From positions 930,001 to 994,000 of the forward strand of contig NZ_JAFBCU010000001.1 of assembly GCF_016907875.1 (NCBI RefSeq): DNA of 64,000 bases, in the 5' to 3' direction. This DNA comes from Arthrobacter roseus. Its GTDB lineage: Bacteria; Actinomycetota; Actinomycetes; Actinomycetales; Micrococcaceae. Both the position numbers and the translations under genes were made by a program. The notes beneath the pieces are model-generated. The model did no database searches, had not been told where the DNA came from, and saw nothing but the letters and a program-made list of their open reading frames with translations. Positions 47,072 through 56,769 of this stretch are shown one piece after another. Each line of letters opens with the position of its first letter. Positions within the stretch are counted from its first letter, which is position 1.

Positions 47072-47697
47072 TGGACCTTCCTTAGGATCGTGCGCAGAAG
47101 TGTTGTGGCGTCGTCGAGGGCGACAAACTGCGCCTCGCGGCTCTTGGTGGGCTTAGCACTCTGCATGGCGAAGCGCATGGTGGCGCTGGCCATGAGGACG
47201 ATCAAGCGGGCGGACTCATCCGGCGGCGCATCGGGGAAATCTGAAAGCCATTGCTCCGAAAGTTCCAATCGGGCGCGGACGAGGTCCATCACCAGGGTGT
47301 CCACCTTGGCGATATAGGCAATCCTGCGGTGCATGAGTTCGGGATACTTTTCAAGAACTTCGAACCGTAGGCTCGTTTCCCTGTCACCCGCGAAGGTGCT
47401 CTGGCCGACCGTCAGCAGCAGGTGTGACACTCGTTCGAGGACGTTGCAGGAGAGATCGAACTCATCACGAACGTGCTCGTCAATGACAGGCTCCTGCAGG
47501 CCCAGGATCGCATCTTCCTTGGTGGCAAAGTAGTTGAAGAATGTTCTCTGCGAAACGTTGGCCTGGCTGGTGATGTCCTCAACTGTCACGTGGGTTGGCC
47601 CTTTGACAAGGGTCAGCTCCGTTGCGGCATTATGGATGGCGGACCAGGTTTCGGTTCGCTTGCGGTCTCTGAGAGAGGTGGAAAGTAGTTCGCTCAC
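47068..47697 (-). CDS. TetR-family repressor of the PKS/exporter cluster
   Basis: A 209-residue TetR-type regulator: helix-turn-helix in VTVEDITSQANVSQRTFFNYF, followed by an all-helical ligand domain. I start it at GTG 47697, downstream of a promoter with TTGCAC (47748-47743), 17-nt spacer and TATGCA (47725-47720). The 30-bp palindrome over this promoter indicates autoregulation. It also sits 95 nt from the divergent thioesterase gene. The ligand is likely the exported compound, not proven. Confidence 0.88.
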   Translation of the reverse strand: MSELLSTSLRDRKRTETWSAIHNAATELTLVKGPTHVTVEDITSQANVSQRTFFNYFATKEDAILGLQEPVIDEHVRDEFDLSCNVLERVSHLLLTVGQSTFAGDRETSLRFEVLEKYPELMHRRIAYIAKVDTLVMDLVRARLELSEQWLSDFPDAPPDESARLIVLMASATMRFAMQSAKPTKSREAQFVALDDATTLLRTILRKVQ

Positions 47698-47718
47698 ACA
47701 ACTATTCTCGCACTCCCG

Positions 47719-47748
47719 TTGCATAACTGCAAAGTTGCAGCTGTGCAA
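47719..47748. promoter_or_regulatory. 30-bp TetR operator covering the tetR promoter
   Basis: Arms of 14 bases match at 12 positions around a central AG; the inner core CTGCAA-AG-TTGCAG is perfect. The -35 and -10 boxes of the tetR promoter (see 47068-47697) are its two ends. Binding of a dimer would block RNA polymerase. The divergent thioesterase start is 44 nt away and may share control. Confidence 0.7.
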
Positions 47749-47791
47749 TCTCCATCACATGTGCAGACGAATAGTCTGGTTTAGTTGAGTT

Positions 47792-48262
47792 ATGGAACGG
47801 ATTATTTGCCGCATCCCGCTGCGCTGGGGTGACATGGACGCCTATGGGCACATCAACAACGTGCAGATCGTTCGGATTCTAGAAGAGGCACGGGTTCGAG
47901 CTTTTGGGCAGCCGGCCGGAACGGGCCTACCCGGTAACGAGCCTCCCGTCCCGCTGTTCTCGACGGTTCGCGACGGCGGCCAAACGCTCGTCGTCGAGCA
48001 CCGCATTCGCTACGTATCAGCGTTGGAGTACCGGAATATCCCAGTGCTTGTGGAGACCTGGGTTAGTTCCTTGAAAGCTGCGAGCCTGGAGCTTAATTAT
48101 CTGGTGCGCGACGGAGTGACTGGCGAGGCTTGCGTCAAGGCGGCCACGGTGTTGGCCTTCGTCTCTGGGGAATCGGGCGGGGTTTGCCGCATTACGGCAG
48201 AACAGCGTGCGGTAGTTGCTCCATGGGTGGCCGATTCCGTTTTTGGCACCGTCGCGCCATAA
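47792..48262 (+). CDS. Acyl-CoA thioesterase (4HBT hotdog fold)
   Basis: A 156-residue hotdog thioesterase: RWGDMDAYGHINNVQIVRILEE, the 4HBT catalytic segment (the D-x-x-G-H-x-N-N pattern), and the central helix and strands. It hydrolyses acyl-CoA thioesters; substrate unknown. It stands alone, divergent from tetR. A possible role in supplying or editing starters for the PKS is only a guess. Confidence 0.87.
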   Translation: MERIICRIPLRWGDMDAYGHINNVQIVRILEEARVRAFGQPAGTGLPGNEPPVPLFSTVRDGGQTLVVEHRIRYVSALEYRNIPVLVETWVSSLKAASLELNYLVRDGVTGEACVKAATVLAFVSGESGGVCRITAEQRAVVAPWVADSVFGTVAP

Positions 48263-48380
48263 CGAAGCTGTAACTTCACTGGATCCGCGTCAGCTCGGGG
48301 TCATATGCCATTCGCTGGCTGTGCTGAAACGTTAAACCATGCGTACCCATGGACTATTTATGCTCTGAGCGAACGGCTGC

Positions 48381-48409
48381 TTGTTAGGCTGGCCGACGAA
48401 CACTAGAGG
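48381..48409 (+). promoter_or_regulatory. Candidate promoter of the betaine uptake operon
   Basis: TTGTTA (48381-48386), a 17-nt spacer and TAGAGG (48404-48409). It lies 137 nt before proV. The intervening leader has a small hairpin (48438-48451). Typical osmotic induction cannot be told from sequence. Confidence 0.35.
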
Positions 48410-48545
48410 GTGCCTCGTCGCCCCATCCACTCATCGTCCCTTTGTCAAGGGTCGACGGGGGCCGCGGGGCATATCAAAGACTAGCAATGGTGCGCGTTCC
48501 TGGTCTACGCAGAGTGTTGTATCAGGGACCCACGGATGGGTACGA

Positions 48546-49649
48546 GTGAACGAATCAATTGTTGTCAAGGCCGAAGGTCTGTACAAAATCTTTGGCCGTC
48601 GACCGGCCGACGCCGTCAAGAAACTCAGCGCTGGAGTCAGTCGTGATGAGTTGGGCAAATCCGCGACAGCCGCTGTCATCGACGCCTCCTTCGAGGTGTA
48701 CAAAGGTGAAATCTTTGTGGTCATGGGACTCTCCGGATCAGGAAAATCTACCCTGATCCGCATGCTTAACGGTCTGCTGCCTGCGACGGCGGGCTCCGTG
48801 ACTGTCGCGGGATCGCCACTGACGGGTATCTCCGACAAAGAGCTGCGAAAACTGCGCCAAAAGAACGTCTCCATGGTCTTCCAGCACTTCGCGCTCATGC
48901 CGCACCGTACCGTGCTCAACAACGCCGCCTACGCCCTGGAAGTTCAAGGAGTGGAAAAGACGGAGCGCGAAGAGCGTGCGCTCAAGATTCTCAAGCTCGT
49001 GGGTCTCGACGGTTGGGACCAAAAGTACCCCTCGCAACTCTCCGGAGGCATGAAGCAACGCGTGGGCCTTGCTCGGGCGCTCGCTGCGGAAACAGACATC
49101 CTTCTCATGGACGAGGCTTTCTCGGCCCTGGACCCGCTGATCCGACGAGAAATGCAGGAGCAGCTGGTCACGCTCCAGAAGGAACTCGGCAAGACCATCA
49201 TCTTCATCACCCACGACCTCAACGAAGCCATGTTCCTCGGCGACCGGATCGCGATGATGCATGACGGCCGGATTGTCCAAGTAGGCACTCCGGACGAAAT
49301 TCTGACCCGCCCTGCCAGCCACTACGTGGAGCAATTTGTTCAGGATGTGGATCGCACCCGTGTGCTGACCGCAGGCGTTGTGATGGATAGTTCGCCCGAT
49401 GACGTCCGCTCGGCTTCTTTGCCCGGAGCAACCGCCGTCAGCGAAGATGCTCCGCTTGCAGAGATTTTCGGGTTGGCGGCGGACAGCGACCGGCCATTGG
49501 CCGTCGTTGACGATCATGACAATGTGGTGGGCTCGCTGGGGCAGGAAACTCTCCTGTCCGCGCTGAGCCACACTCCCGCAAACGGCCCGCTCTCCGTCGT
49601 TGAAGACGAGCAGGCCACCGACATCACGGATGGGGAGGCAGCGCGATGA
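48546..49649 (+). CDS. proV: Glycine betaine/proline ABC importer ATPase
   Basis: A 367-residue ATPase with Walker [11 protein letters not shown]-loop [13 protein letters not shown], signature [16 protein letters not shown], Walker [16 protein letters not shown]-loop FITHDLNEA. The tail holds a short CBS-like region ([12 protein letters not shown]), as in osmoregulated ProV/OpuAA. It powers osmoprotectant uptake. I use GTG 48546, close to the family N-terminus ([12 protein letters not shown]); upstream frame to 48381 overlaps the promoter. Overlaps proW by 4 nt. Confidence 0.92.
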   Translation: MNESIVVKAEGLYKIFGRRPADAVKKLSAGVSRDELGKSATAAVIDASFEVYKGEIFVVMGLSGSGKSTLIRMLNGLLPATAGSVTVAGSPLTGISDKELRKLRQKNVSMVFQHFALMPHRTVLNNAAYALEVQGVEKTEREERALKILKLVGLDGWDQKYPSQLSGGMKQRVGLARALAAETDILLMDEAFSALDPLIRREMQEQLVTLQKELGKTIIFITHDLNEAMFLGDRIAMMHDGRIVQVGTPDEILTRPASHYVEQFVQDVDRTRVLTAGVVMDSSPDDVRSASLPGATAVSEDAPLAEIFGLAADSDRPLAVVDDHDNVVGSLGQETLLSALSHTPANGPLSVVEDEQATDITDGEAAR

Positions 49650-50491
49650 ACGAATTCCGTATACCCCTCGGAGACTGGGTTGAAGCTGGCATCGATTGGA
49701 TCAAGGACAACCTCGCTGGCCTCTTTGACATCGTTTCTCTGATCTTCAAGTACTCCTACGATGGCCTTGAGTGGATTCTTCTCACACCGCCGTTCTACGT
49801 CATCATGCTCGCACTGATCGCTATAGGATGGGCCGTCAAGAACTGGAAGTTTGCGATCGGCACTGCTGTGGGCGTGGCGTTGATCTTAGGCATGAACCAG
49901 TGGGAAAACTCCATGCAGTCACTTGCACTGGTGCTATTTGCCAGCTTCATCGCCGTGGTGCTCAGCGTTCCGCTGGGCATTCTGGCGGCAAAGTCAAATC
50001 GCGCATCAGCAATCCTCAAGCCCATCCTAGACTTCCTGCAGACCATGCCGGCGTTCGTGTACCTGATTCCTGCCATTGCACTCTTCAGCGTTGGCGTGGT
50101 GCCAGGAATTTTTGCCACCATTCTCTTCGCCATGGCGCCGGGTGCCCGCTTCACTGAACTAGGTATCCGCGGAGTCGACACGGAAGTGGTGGAAGCTGGG
50201 CACGCGTTCGGATCTTCCCCGTGGCGCGTACTCCGTCAGATCCAGATTCCACTGGCCATGCCCACCATCATGGCGGGCATCAATCAGGTCATCATGCTGT
50301 CTCTGTCCATGGTGGTCATCGCAGGCATGGTGGGCGCAGGCGGCCTTGGCGGTGACGTAGTAGGTGCATTGCAGGGCCTCGACACTGGCCTTGGCTTCGA
50401 GGCTGGAATTTCAGTGGTCATCCTGGCGATTTACCTGGACCGTCTATCGGCCTCTATCGGTAAATCACGGGTGTCGACGGCTACAGCTTAA
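49646..50491 (+). CDS. proW: Glycine betaine ABC importer permease
   Basis: A 281-residue ProW/OpuAB-type permease with about seven helices; the EAA-like coupling loop is [40 protein letters not shown] closes the protein. Translationally coupled to proV; GGGAGG upstream of the ATG. Confidence 0.92.
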   Translation: MNEFRIPLGDWVEAGIDWIKDNLAGLFDIVSLIFKYSYDGLEWILLTPPFYVIMLALIAIGWAVKNWKFAIGTAVGVALILGMNQWENSMQSLALVLFASFIAVVLSVPLGILAAKSNRASAILKPILDFLQTMPAFVYLIPAIALFSVGVVPGIFATILFAMAPGARFTELGIRGVDTEVVEAGHAFGSSPWRVLRQIQIPLAMPTIMAGINQVIMLSLSMVVIAGMVGAGGLGGDVVGALQGLDTGLGFEAGISVVILAIYLDRLSASIGKSRVSTATA

Positions 50492-50535
50492 ACAATTGAA
50501 CCGGCGGCCGAGGCTGCCCAACGAAAGGAAATCAC

Positions 50536-51447
50536 ATGAACAAGCGTTTTATGTCAATAGCAGCAATGAGCATGATTTCAGCCGTGGCGCTGACTGCTTG
50601 CGGCGGATCCGATTCTAACTCAGATGGCAGCTCCGAAGGCGGCGAGGAAACCAGCAAGGCTATGACCATCGGTGTCTTCAACGGCTGGCCGGAAGGCGAG
50701 GCCGTGTCAGAACTCTGGCAGTCCATCCTTGAAGAAAAAGGCTACGACGTCGAACTCAAGTATGCCGATGCCGCCCCTGCTTTCACCGCTCTGGCTGGCG
50801 GAGACTACGACGTCGTGATGGACGTCTGGCTTCCCCAGACCCACGAAAAGTACTTGGACGACAACGACATCAAAGACAACGTCACTGAACTGGGAGCCTG
50901 GAATGATGAGGCCGTCTTGACCATCGCGGTCAACGAAGACGCCCCGATTGACTCCCTCGATGAACTAGCGGCCAACGCGGACAAGTTCGATAATCGTCTC
51001 ATCGGGATTGAAGCAGGTGCGGGGCTGACCGAGGCTACCAACGAACAGGTCATCCCCGGGTATGGTCTCGAGGACATGGACTACATCACCTCCTCAACTC
51101 CCGCCATGCTCGCGGAGCTGGAGTCGAAGCTTGAGGCCGACGAGAATGTTGCTGTCACCCTGTGGCGCCCGCACTGGGCCTATGACGAGTTTGCCATCAA
51201 GGACCTCAAGGACCCCAAGGGCACACTCGGTGACGCGGAGAGCATTTACTCCTACGGTTCTTCCAGCTTCAAGGAAGACTTCCCCGAGGCCTCGGAGTGG
51301 ATCTCGAACTTCACCATGGACTCGGAAAAGCTCTTCTCCCTGGAGAACGCCATGTTCAACGATGACAAGGACAAGTCGGACTACGACGACGTCGTTGAAA
51401 AGTGGATTTCAGAGAATCAGGATTATGTTGACGGCTTGACCAAGTAA
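50536..51447 (+). CDS. proX: Glycine betaine-binding lipoprotein
   Basis: A 303-residue lipoprotein (lipobox LTAC) of the OpuAC family: TIGVFNGWPEGEAVSELW, DYDVVMDVWLPQTHEKY, and ALWRPHWAYD-like VTLWRPHWAYDEF, with the tryptophans that make the betaine cage. GAAAGG precedes the ATG. The operon ends with a strong terminator. Confidence 0.92.
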   Translation: MNKRFMSIAAMSMISAVALTACGGSDSNSDGSSEGGEETSKAMTIGVFNGWPEGEAVSELWQSILEEKGYDVELKYADAAPAFTALAGGDYDVVMDVWLPQTHEKYLDDNDIKDNVTELGAWNDEAVLTIAVNEDAPIDSLDELAANADKFDNRLIGIEAGAGLTEATNEQVIPGYGLEDMDYITSSTPAMLAELESKLEADENVAVTLWRPHWAYDEFAIKDLKDPKGTLGDAESIYSYGSSSFKEDFPEASEWISNFTMDSEKLFSLENAMFNDDKDKSDYDDVVEKWISENQDYVDGLTK

Positions 51448-51468
51448 TTTCCGTCTCCGCATGACCTT

Positions 51469-51508
51469 GTGGGCCGTCGTCGTACCTCAGCGTACGACGG
51501 CGGCCCAC
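51469..51508 (+). terminator. Terminator of proVWX
   Basis: A 17-bp stem (51469-51485 with 51492-51508, one G-U pair) around a 6-nt loop, followed by ttgcgttt. Confidence 0.85.
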
Positions 51509-51543
51509 TTGCGTTTCGGCTCTCGGCAGGGAAGTCTTCGAAG

Positions 51544-52302
51544 ATGACTGAGACAGTTTTGATCACGGGCGCCACCGCTGGGTTAGGCGCCGAATTTGCA
51601 ACGCAGCTCGCAGCGCGCGGCTCCAACCTTGTCCTGGTGGCACGCACCCAGGAACGACTGGAGCAATCGGCGTCGGACCTTCGCGTCCGCTACGGCGTCA
51701 CGGTTGAAGTGCTTCCGGCGGACCTGCACGACGACGACGGCGTGGCTCGCGTGGTGGCACGGTTGCAGGACGAGGTCTCGCCAGTAACCACGCTTATCAA
51801 CAACGCCGGTTACGGCCTTCGCACGGCCTTTGCCCAAAGCCCGATCCAGGATGAGCTCAATCACCTGAAAATCCATGTTGAAGTACCCCTGACGCTCAGC
51901 CACGCAGCGCTGCAGGGAATGCTCGCGCGGAAGACTGGGTACATCATCAACGTGGCCAGCGTTGCCGGCTTCACTCCGCGGAGCACTTATGGGGCCGTCA
52001 AGGCCGCGATGATCAGCTTCAGCCGCTGGGCAAATATTGCGTATGGCCGGAAGGGTGTCACGGTGACTGCCCTCTGTCCAGGCTTTGTGCACACTGAATT
52101 TCATCAGCGAATGAAGGTGGATAAGGCAACTGTGCCGTCCTGGATGTGGCTCAACGTTGAGCAGGTGGTGTCCGAGGCTCTGCGCGATGCAGCTGCTGGC
52201 AAAGCGGTGTCGATTCCTAGCGTGAGGTACAAGGTGCTGGCCTTCGTTGCGCAGCTGTTGCCGGCATCGTTCGTGGCCCGCATTGCCGCGAAGGGCCGCT
52301 GA
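51544..52302 (+). CDS. Short-chain dehydrogenase/reductase
   Basis: A 252-residue SDR: TGATAGLG cofactor motif, LINNAG, catalytic Ser in INVASVAGF and the Tyr-Lys pair in STYGAVKAAM. Substrate unknown. I start at ATG 51544, which the family N-terminus (VLITGATAGLG) fits; the upstream frame includes the terminator. Confidence 0.9.
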   Translation: MTETVLITGATAGLGAEFATQLAARGSNLVLVARTQERLEQSASDLRVRYGVTVEVLPADLHDDDGVARVVARLQDEVSPVTTLINNAGYGLRTAFAQSPIQDELNHLKIHVEVPLTLSHAALQGMLARKTGYIINVASVAGFTPRSTYGAVKAAMISFSRWANIAYGRKGVTVTALCPGFVHTEFHQRMKVDKATVPSWMWLNVEQVVSEALRDAAAGKAVSIPSVRYKVLAFVAQLLPASFVARIAAKGR

Positions 52303-52322
52303 CGGTCAGGTGGCTCAGCCGG

Positions 52323-55300
52323 TCAAGGACTCAGCAGGCCCTTGATGTCCTCCGCTGTCATCGCGGAGCTAAAAACGCCGTCGTCGTTCATCACCGAGGC
52401 AAACAGGTCCGCTTTCTTTCCCTTGAGCGCCATGACCTTCTCCTCGATGGTTCCAGCGGAGACCATGCGGTACACCATGACGTTGCGGGTCTGCCCGATC
52501 CGGTGTGTGCGGTCCACAGCCTGCGCTTCCGTAGCCGGATTCCACCACGGATCCAGCAGGAAGCAGTAGTCCGCTTCCGTCAGGTTCAGACCAAAACCGC
52601 CCGCCTTGAGGCTGATGAGGAACACCGGTGCGTCCCCGGACTTGAAACGGTCGATGACCTCGGAACGACGCCGCGTCGAGCCATCGAGGTAGCAGTACGG
52701 GATTCCGCGTGCTTCCAGCTGCGCCGCGATCTTCTTAAGGAAAGACGTGAATTGACTGAAGACAAGCGCCCGGTGTCCTTCTGCGACGACGTCGTCGAGC
52801 TGCTCAAAGAGAACTTCGATCTTGCGGGATGGCACGGAGGCATACTTATCATCGAGCAGCGAAGCGTCCAGACTCAACATCCGCAGCAGCGTCAGTGAGC
52901 GGAAGACTGCGATCTTGTTTCGGTCGAAGTCCTCCAGCAGACCCATGAGTTTCTGCCGTTCGCGCTGCAGGAACGTGTCATAGATCTTGCGGTGTTTGGG
53001 GTCCAGTTCGACACGGAGTTCCTGTTCCTGCTTTTCCGGCAGGTCTGCTGCGACTACTTCTTTGGTGCGGCGCATCATCAATGGGGAGATGCGCCGCCTG
53101 AGCCGTTGCAGCAGTTCATTACTCCCGCGACGCTCAATGGGCCGTTGATAGTCCTCGGTGAATCTGCGGGCCGACGGAAAAAGGCCAGGAGCCACGATCG
53201 CCAACAAACTCCACAACTCCATGAGGTTGTTCTCCATGGGCGTTCCAGTAATGGCCAGTTTGAACGGCGCCTTGAGGTCCCGGGCGCACTGATGGGCACG
53301 CGTTGCCCGGTTCTTGACGAACTGCGCCTCGTCCAGGATCAGCCCATCCCAACCCTGCTGCGCGTATGTGCTGCTGTCCAGCCGGAACAGTGTGTAGGAG
53401 GTGATGACAACGTTGGCCTCTCCGATCTGTTCAGTCAGCGACCTGCGCGCTTTGGCTTCGGTGTCCATCAATGCCACGACGGACAGGTCGGGGGTGAACT
53501 TGGCTGCTTCCGAGACCCAGTTGGGAACCACCGAGGTGGGGGCAACGACGAGGAATTTTTTGTGTTCGCCCGAGGTAACCCGCACATGTTCGAAGAGTGC
53601 CAACGTCTGTAGGGTTTTGCCCAAACCCATGTCATCGGCGAGGATGCCACCAAGGTTGTGCTCCCACAGGAATGCTAGCCAGTTGAAGCCCTCGAGCTGA
53701 TAGGGCCGCAGCTCAGCGTTCACGCCAGAGGGCAGGGGAGTGGGTTCGACCTGTTCGAGTTGCAGCAGGCCGGTGACCGTTGCACGCCAGTCCTGGGCTT
53801 CAACGGTCTCATCAGCGAGGTCCTCGAACTCGGACCACAGACTGGCGTTGTACTTACTGATTCGGGTGCCAGCCTCCCACTCCTGCAACTCCTTTGCTTC
53901 GTGGATGAGACGGTGAAGTTCCTCGAAAACAGGCTGTTCCAGGGATAGATAAGAGCCATCTGTCATGAGCAGCTTCTTCTTGCCCTTGGCCAGACCACGG
54001 AAAAGGTGGTCAAAAGGAATGGTGTGTCCGGAGACGGTCACCATGACACCGAGATCGAACCAATCTGGCTGATCTGATTCCACGGTGGAGACGGTCAGTT
54101 CAGGGGTCTCCGTCAGCTCACGGTAGTCCGGCTTTTCACCGACCACGTCCACTCGGACGCCATCCACCGCCTCAATGGCAGGCAAGAACTGCTCCGTGAA
54201 CTCGGCCGCGGCCATGTCCTCAAACGTGGTTTCTGCAACCACATTCCCTTGGACGGCTGTGGTTGCGACAGCCAGAAGCGCAGCCTCCGCCGTCCGGTCC
54301 CGATAGGCTCCACTGCCGTCGTCGTGCAGTGGCCGACGGGCCGCCGTCGTGCCCTCGCCGTACTCCCAATCCCAGCCGAGCCGCAGACGGTGCTCAGGCT
54401 GAGGCTCAAACGTGGCCGTAGCCACCAGCGTAGGCGGCTTGATCTGAGGCAGTTCCACCGATTCGTCACTGCTGATCACGGCGATGCTCTGCCTTAGCTG
54501 AGGGTAGAACTTCTCGAGAAAGAGCCCAGACTCGTTGTCCGGGATGATCACCGGGGTCTTTTGATGCAGTAGCTTGTTGTCCTGCTCCGTCAACGCACGG
54601 GCAACCGGCGCGAGCGCTATACAGTCCCCAGTTCTTGCATAGACTCCATGGGTCCCGATGGTGCCGGCGAGGTCTACGGAGTGATGGCGTTCGTTGATCT
54701 TCAGCATGGGACAAAGTTTTATGGTCTCATCAGCGCGGGTGGCGTCCAGGCAGAGAGCCGCTTCAGCGCCCACGAACACTTCTACGTTCTTCTTGCTGCC
54801 CACCAGCTCGATGCCTAGCCTCTGGGCCTCCCGCAGTAACTGCCACAACAGCGGATTCGAGAAGTGATCGAGGTAGAGCCAGGAATCGTTCTGCCCGAAG
54901 TACCGGCTGCCGTTGTCTCGGTGCAGGGCCGGGAACTGGGTAAACCAGCGGTGCTGATCCTTATCCAACAGCAGGCCTCGAGTCTGGAAACCGATGTTCT
55001 TCCACGAGAGGCTGTTCATAACCCAGTTGCCGCGCTTGTTCTGCACCACCGGGCGGACGCCCAACCTGCGCTCGGTGGTGGCGCGTCCGGGATGCGCAGT
55101 CCAGGCAGCCCCAGAGGTTTCGCTGCGCAGCTCGAACTGTAGTCCCATGGGTGTGACCTGCGGCGCGACGGGCGAGGAGGGCCCACGTGCGGTGCTGACT
55201 GGTCCGCCCAGCAGCGCGTTGAGGGAGTCTTTCCAGCCGGTGGGAGCCGAAACTTCCGAGCGGGCCATCTGGGGGCCGTGGAGGATGTGTGTCATATTAC

Positions 55301-55592
55301 TTTGCACGACGGCGGCGGCAACGTGTTTGCAGTCATAGGACATGGGACAGGTGCACAAACCGTTCACGATGGAATAGGTTCCGCCGCCCTTGCGGGCCAG
55401 CTGCACGTTGGCGCGGTACGGTACGGCGTCGTTGCCCTGAACCCTGGCGGTCAGCCGTTGATCGGCGAGATCCCAGTCCAGTTCGACGACGGCTCCGCCC
55501 TTTGCGTAAACCTGACCGCGGTAAAAAGTAGCGCCACCAACAGCACGGACGATGTCGTTGACATCGACAAGGGGAAAGGCTGTTTCAGGCAT
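52323..55592 (-). CDS. SWIM zinc-finger SNF2 helicase
   Basis: A 1089-residue DNA translocase. Residues 75-95 hold a SWIM finger (CTCPMSYDCKHVAAAVV: CxC...CxH). The SNF2 motor begins near 640: LADDMGLGKTLQTLALF, VVAPTSVVPNW, LDEAQFVKNR, GTPMENNLMELWSLL; the helicase C-terminal part contains FSQFTSFLKKI and DRTHRIGQTRNV. Bacterial members are abundant in Actinobacteria and unstudied, probably remodelling DNA-protein complexes. Its 3' end lies 20 bp from the SDR end. Confidence 0.93.
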   Translation of the reverse strand: MPETAFPLVDVNDIVRAVGGATFYRGQVYAKGGAVVELDWDLADQRLTARVQGNDAVPYRANVQLARKGGGTYSIVNGLCTCPMSYDCKHVAAAVVQSNMTHILHGPQMARSEVSAPTGWKDSLNALLGGPVSTARGPSSPVAPQVTPMGLQFELRSETSGAAWTAHPGRATTERRLGVRPVVQNKRGNWVMNSLSWKNIGFQTRGLLLDKDQHRWFTQFPALHRDNGSRYFGQNDSWLYLDHFSNPLLWQLLREAQRLGIELVGSKKNVEVFVGAEAALCLDATRADETIKLCPMLKINERHHSVDLAGTIGTHGVYARTGDCIALAPVARALTEQDNKLLHQKTPVIIPDNESGLFLEKFYPQLRQSIAVISSDESVELPQIKPPTLVATATFEPQPEHRLRLGWDWEYGEGTTAARRPLHDDGSGAYRDRTAEAALLAVATTAVQGNVVAETTFEDMAAAEFTEQFLPAIEAVDGVRVDVVGEKPDYRELTETPELTVSTVESDQPDWFDLGVMVTVSGHTIPFDHLFRGLAKGKKKLLMTDGSYLSLEQPVFEELHRLIHEAKELQEWEAGTRISKYNASLWSEFEDLADETVEAQDWRATVTGLLQLEQVEPTPLPSGVNAELRPYQLEGFNWLAFLWEHNLGGILADDMGLGKTLQTLALFEHVRVTSGEHKKFLVVAPTSVVPNWVSEAAKFTPDLSVVALMDTEAKARRSLTEQIGEANVVITSYTLFRLDSSTYAQQGWDGLILDEAQFVKNRATRAHQCARDLKAPFKLAITGTPMENNLMELWSLLAIVAPGLFPSARRFTEDYQRPIERRGSNELLQRLRRRISPLMMRRTKEVVAADLPEKQEQELRVELDPKHRKIYDTFLQRERQKLMGLLEDFDRNKIAVFRSLTLLRMLSLDASLLDDKYASVPSRKIEVLFEQLDDVVAEGHRALVFSQFTSFLKKIAAQLEARGIPYCYLDGSTRRRSEVIDRFKSGDAPVFLISLKAGGFGLNLTEADYCFLLDPWWNPATEAQAVDRTHRIGQTRNVMVYRMVSAGTIEEKVMALKGKKADLFASVMNDDGVFSSAMTAEDIKGLLSP

Positions 55593-55749
55593 GGTTAAAT
55601 GCTCTCACGGGGCTCTGACAGTCCGCTCATTTCGGTCTCTACGGATGAAACTTGGCACCGGGGTGGCACCGACCGGGGGATCCGTGTACACTCAAAACCA
55701 GTTGTAGTGTTGCGCATTTTGTATTTCAAGCGGCGAAACCTAAGGGTCT

Positions 55750-55786
55750 AGTCGCTTTTCTGTAAAAGCGGAAAGACGCCGCGACT
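55750..55786 (+). promoter_or_regulatory. cspA: Structured cspA leader element
   Basis: CGCTTTT (55753-55759) and AAAAGCG (55764-55770) form a 7-bp hairpin; AGTCGC (55750-55755) can instead pair with GCGACT (55781-55786). The two use the same CGC, so they compete. A second short hairpin follows at about 55793-55804. Long cold-shock leaders of this kind act as thermosensors in E. coli; this role is inference here. Confidence 0.4.
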
Positions 55787-55839
55787 GAGGCTCCGCGAAG
55801 TGCGGGAACTTAACAATTTTTCAGAAAGTAGTTTCAAAA

Positions 55840-56043
55840 ATGGCAACAGGTACCGTGAAGTGGTTCAACTCCGAAAAGGGCTTTGGTTTCATTGCTCCCG
55901 ATGACGGAAGTGCCGATGTTTTCGCCCACTACTCCGCCATCAACGCCAATGGCTTCCGTTCACTGGACGAGAACCAGAAGGTCACCTTCGAGACCGAGCA
56001 GGGCCCCAAGGGTCCTCAGGCCACGAACATTCAGATTGCATAA
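55840..56043 (+). CDS. cspA: Cold-shock protein CspA
   Basis: A 67-residue single-domain cold-shock protein: [13 protein letters not shown] with RNP1, then VFAHYSAIN with RNP2. It is the standard RNA-chaperone form, unlike the longer protein at 7757. The non-coding gap of 247 bp before it holds its leader; a strong terminator follows. Confidence 0.96.
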   Translation: MATGTVKWFNSEKGFGFIAPDDGSADVFAHYSAINANGFRSLDENQKVTFETEQGPKGPQATNIQIA

Positions 56044-56074
56044 TTATCTGATGTGATGGCTCTAGAGCCTTAGA

Positions 56075-56112
56075 AGCAGGACGGGATTCAGTTCCCGTCC
56101 TGCTTTTTATTT
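56075..56112 (+). terminator. Terminator of cspA
   Basis: A 12-bp perfect stem (56075-56086 with 56093-56104), 6-nt loop and T-tract (tttttattt). Confidence 0.93.
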
Positions 56113-56130
56113 AAGTACCATACTGGATTC

Positions 56131-56679
56131 ATGGGTATGACAATTTTCACCATCGGCCACGGCACCTACACCCCAGAAGAGCTCACACAGCTCCTCCAGG
56201 GCGCAGGAGTGCAAACACTGGTGGATGTCCGCAGATATCCGGGTAGCCGCAAACACCCAGAGATGGGACGTGACGCACTGGAGCAGTGGATCCCTCAAGA
56301 TGCTGGGATCAGGTACCAGTGGGCGGAGCACCTCGGGGGCCGCAGGCATATCCCAGCGGGGCAGCCACAGCCAGACTCCTGGTGGCGTGTGGAAGCGTTC
56401 CGCGCCTACTCCGCCTACACCAGAACCCGTGAATTTCGGGACGGCATCAAAGTCCTTCTCGACACGGCAGCGGAAGCTCCGACGTCGATCATGTGCAGCG
56501 AGACGGTGTGGTGGCGGTGTCACCGCCGCATCATCTCAGATGTCCTCACCCTGAAATACAACATCGACGTCCGTCACCTCATGCCGGGCGGGAAGATTAC
56601 GGAGCACCCGTTAGCCGCAGGAGCTCAGCAAAGGGGTAACGGCACCATTTTCTGGGACGCCGAGGAGAGCGAGAAATAA
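56131..56679 (+). CDS. DUF488 domain protein
   Basis: A 182-residue DUF488 protein: FTIGHGTYTPEELTQLLQ, LVDVRRYPGSRKHPEMG and the cysteine pair SIMCSETVWWRCHRRIISD, the family's conserved core. Function is unproven. A second ATG two codons downstream (56137) is possible. No ribosome site stands out. Confidence 0.88.
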   Translation: MGMTIFTIGHGTYTPEELTQLLQGAGVQTLVDVRRYPGSRKHPEMGRDALEQWIPQDAGIRYQWAEHLGGRRHIPAGQPQPDSWWRVEAFRAYSAYTRTREFRDGIKVLLDTAAEAPTSIMCSETVWWRCHRRIISDVLTLKYNIDVRHLMPGGKITEHPLAAGAQQRGNGTIFWDAEESEK

Positions 56680-56769
56680 CTACGCAGCCGCCGTCGTTCT
56701 CATGGGTGAACCCAGGCAACTATCAGGCTGCCGGGTCAGAGTATTCTCCGTTGTGAAAGGCCCCCGCGC

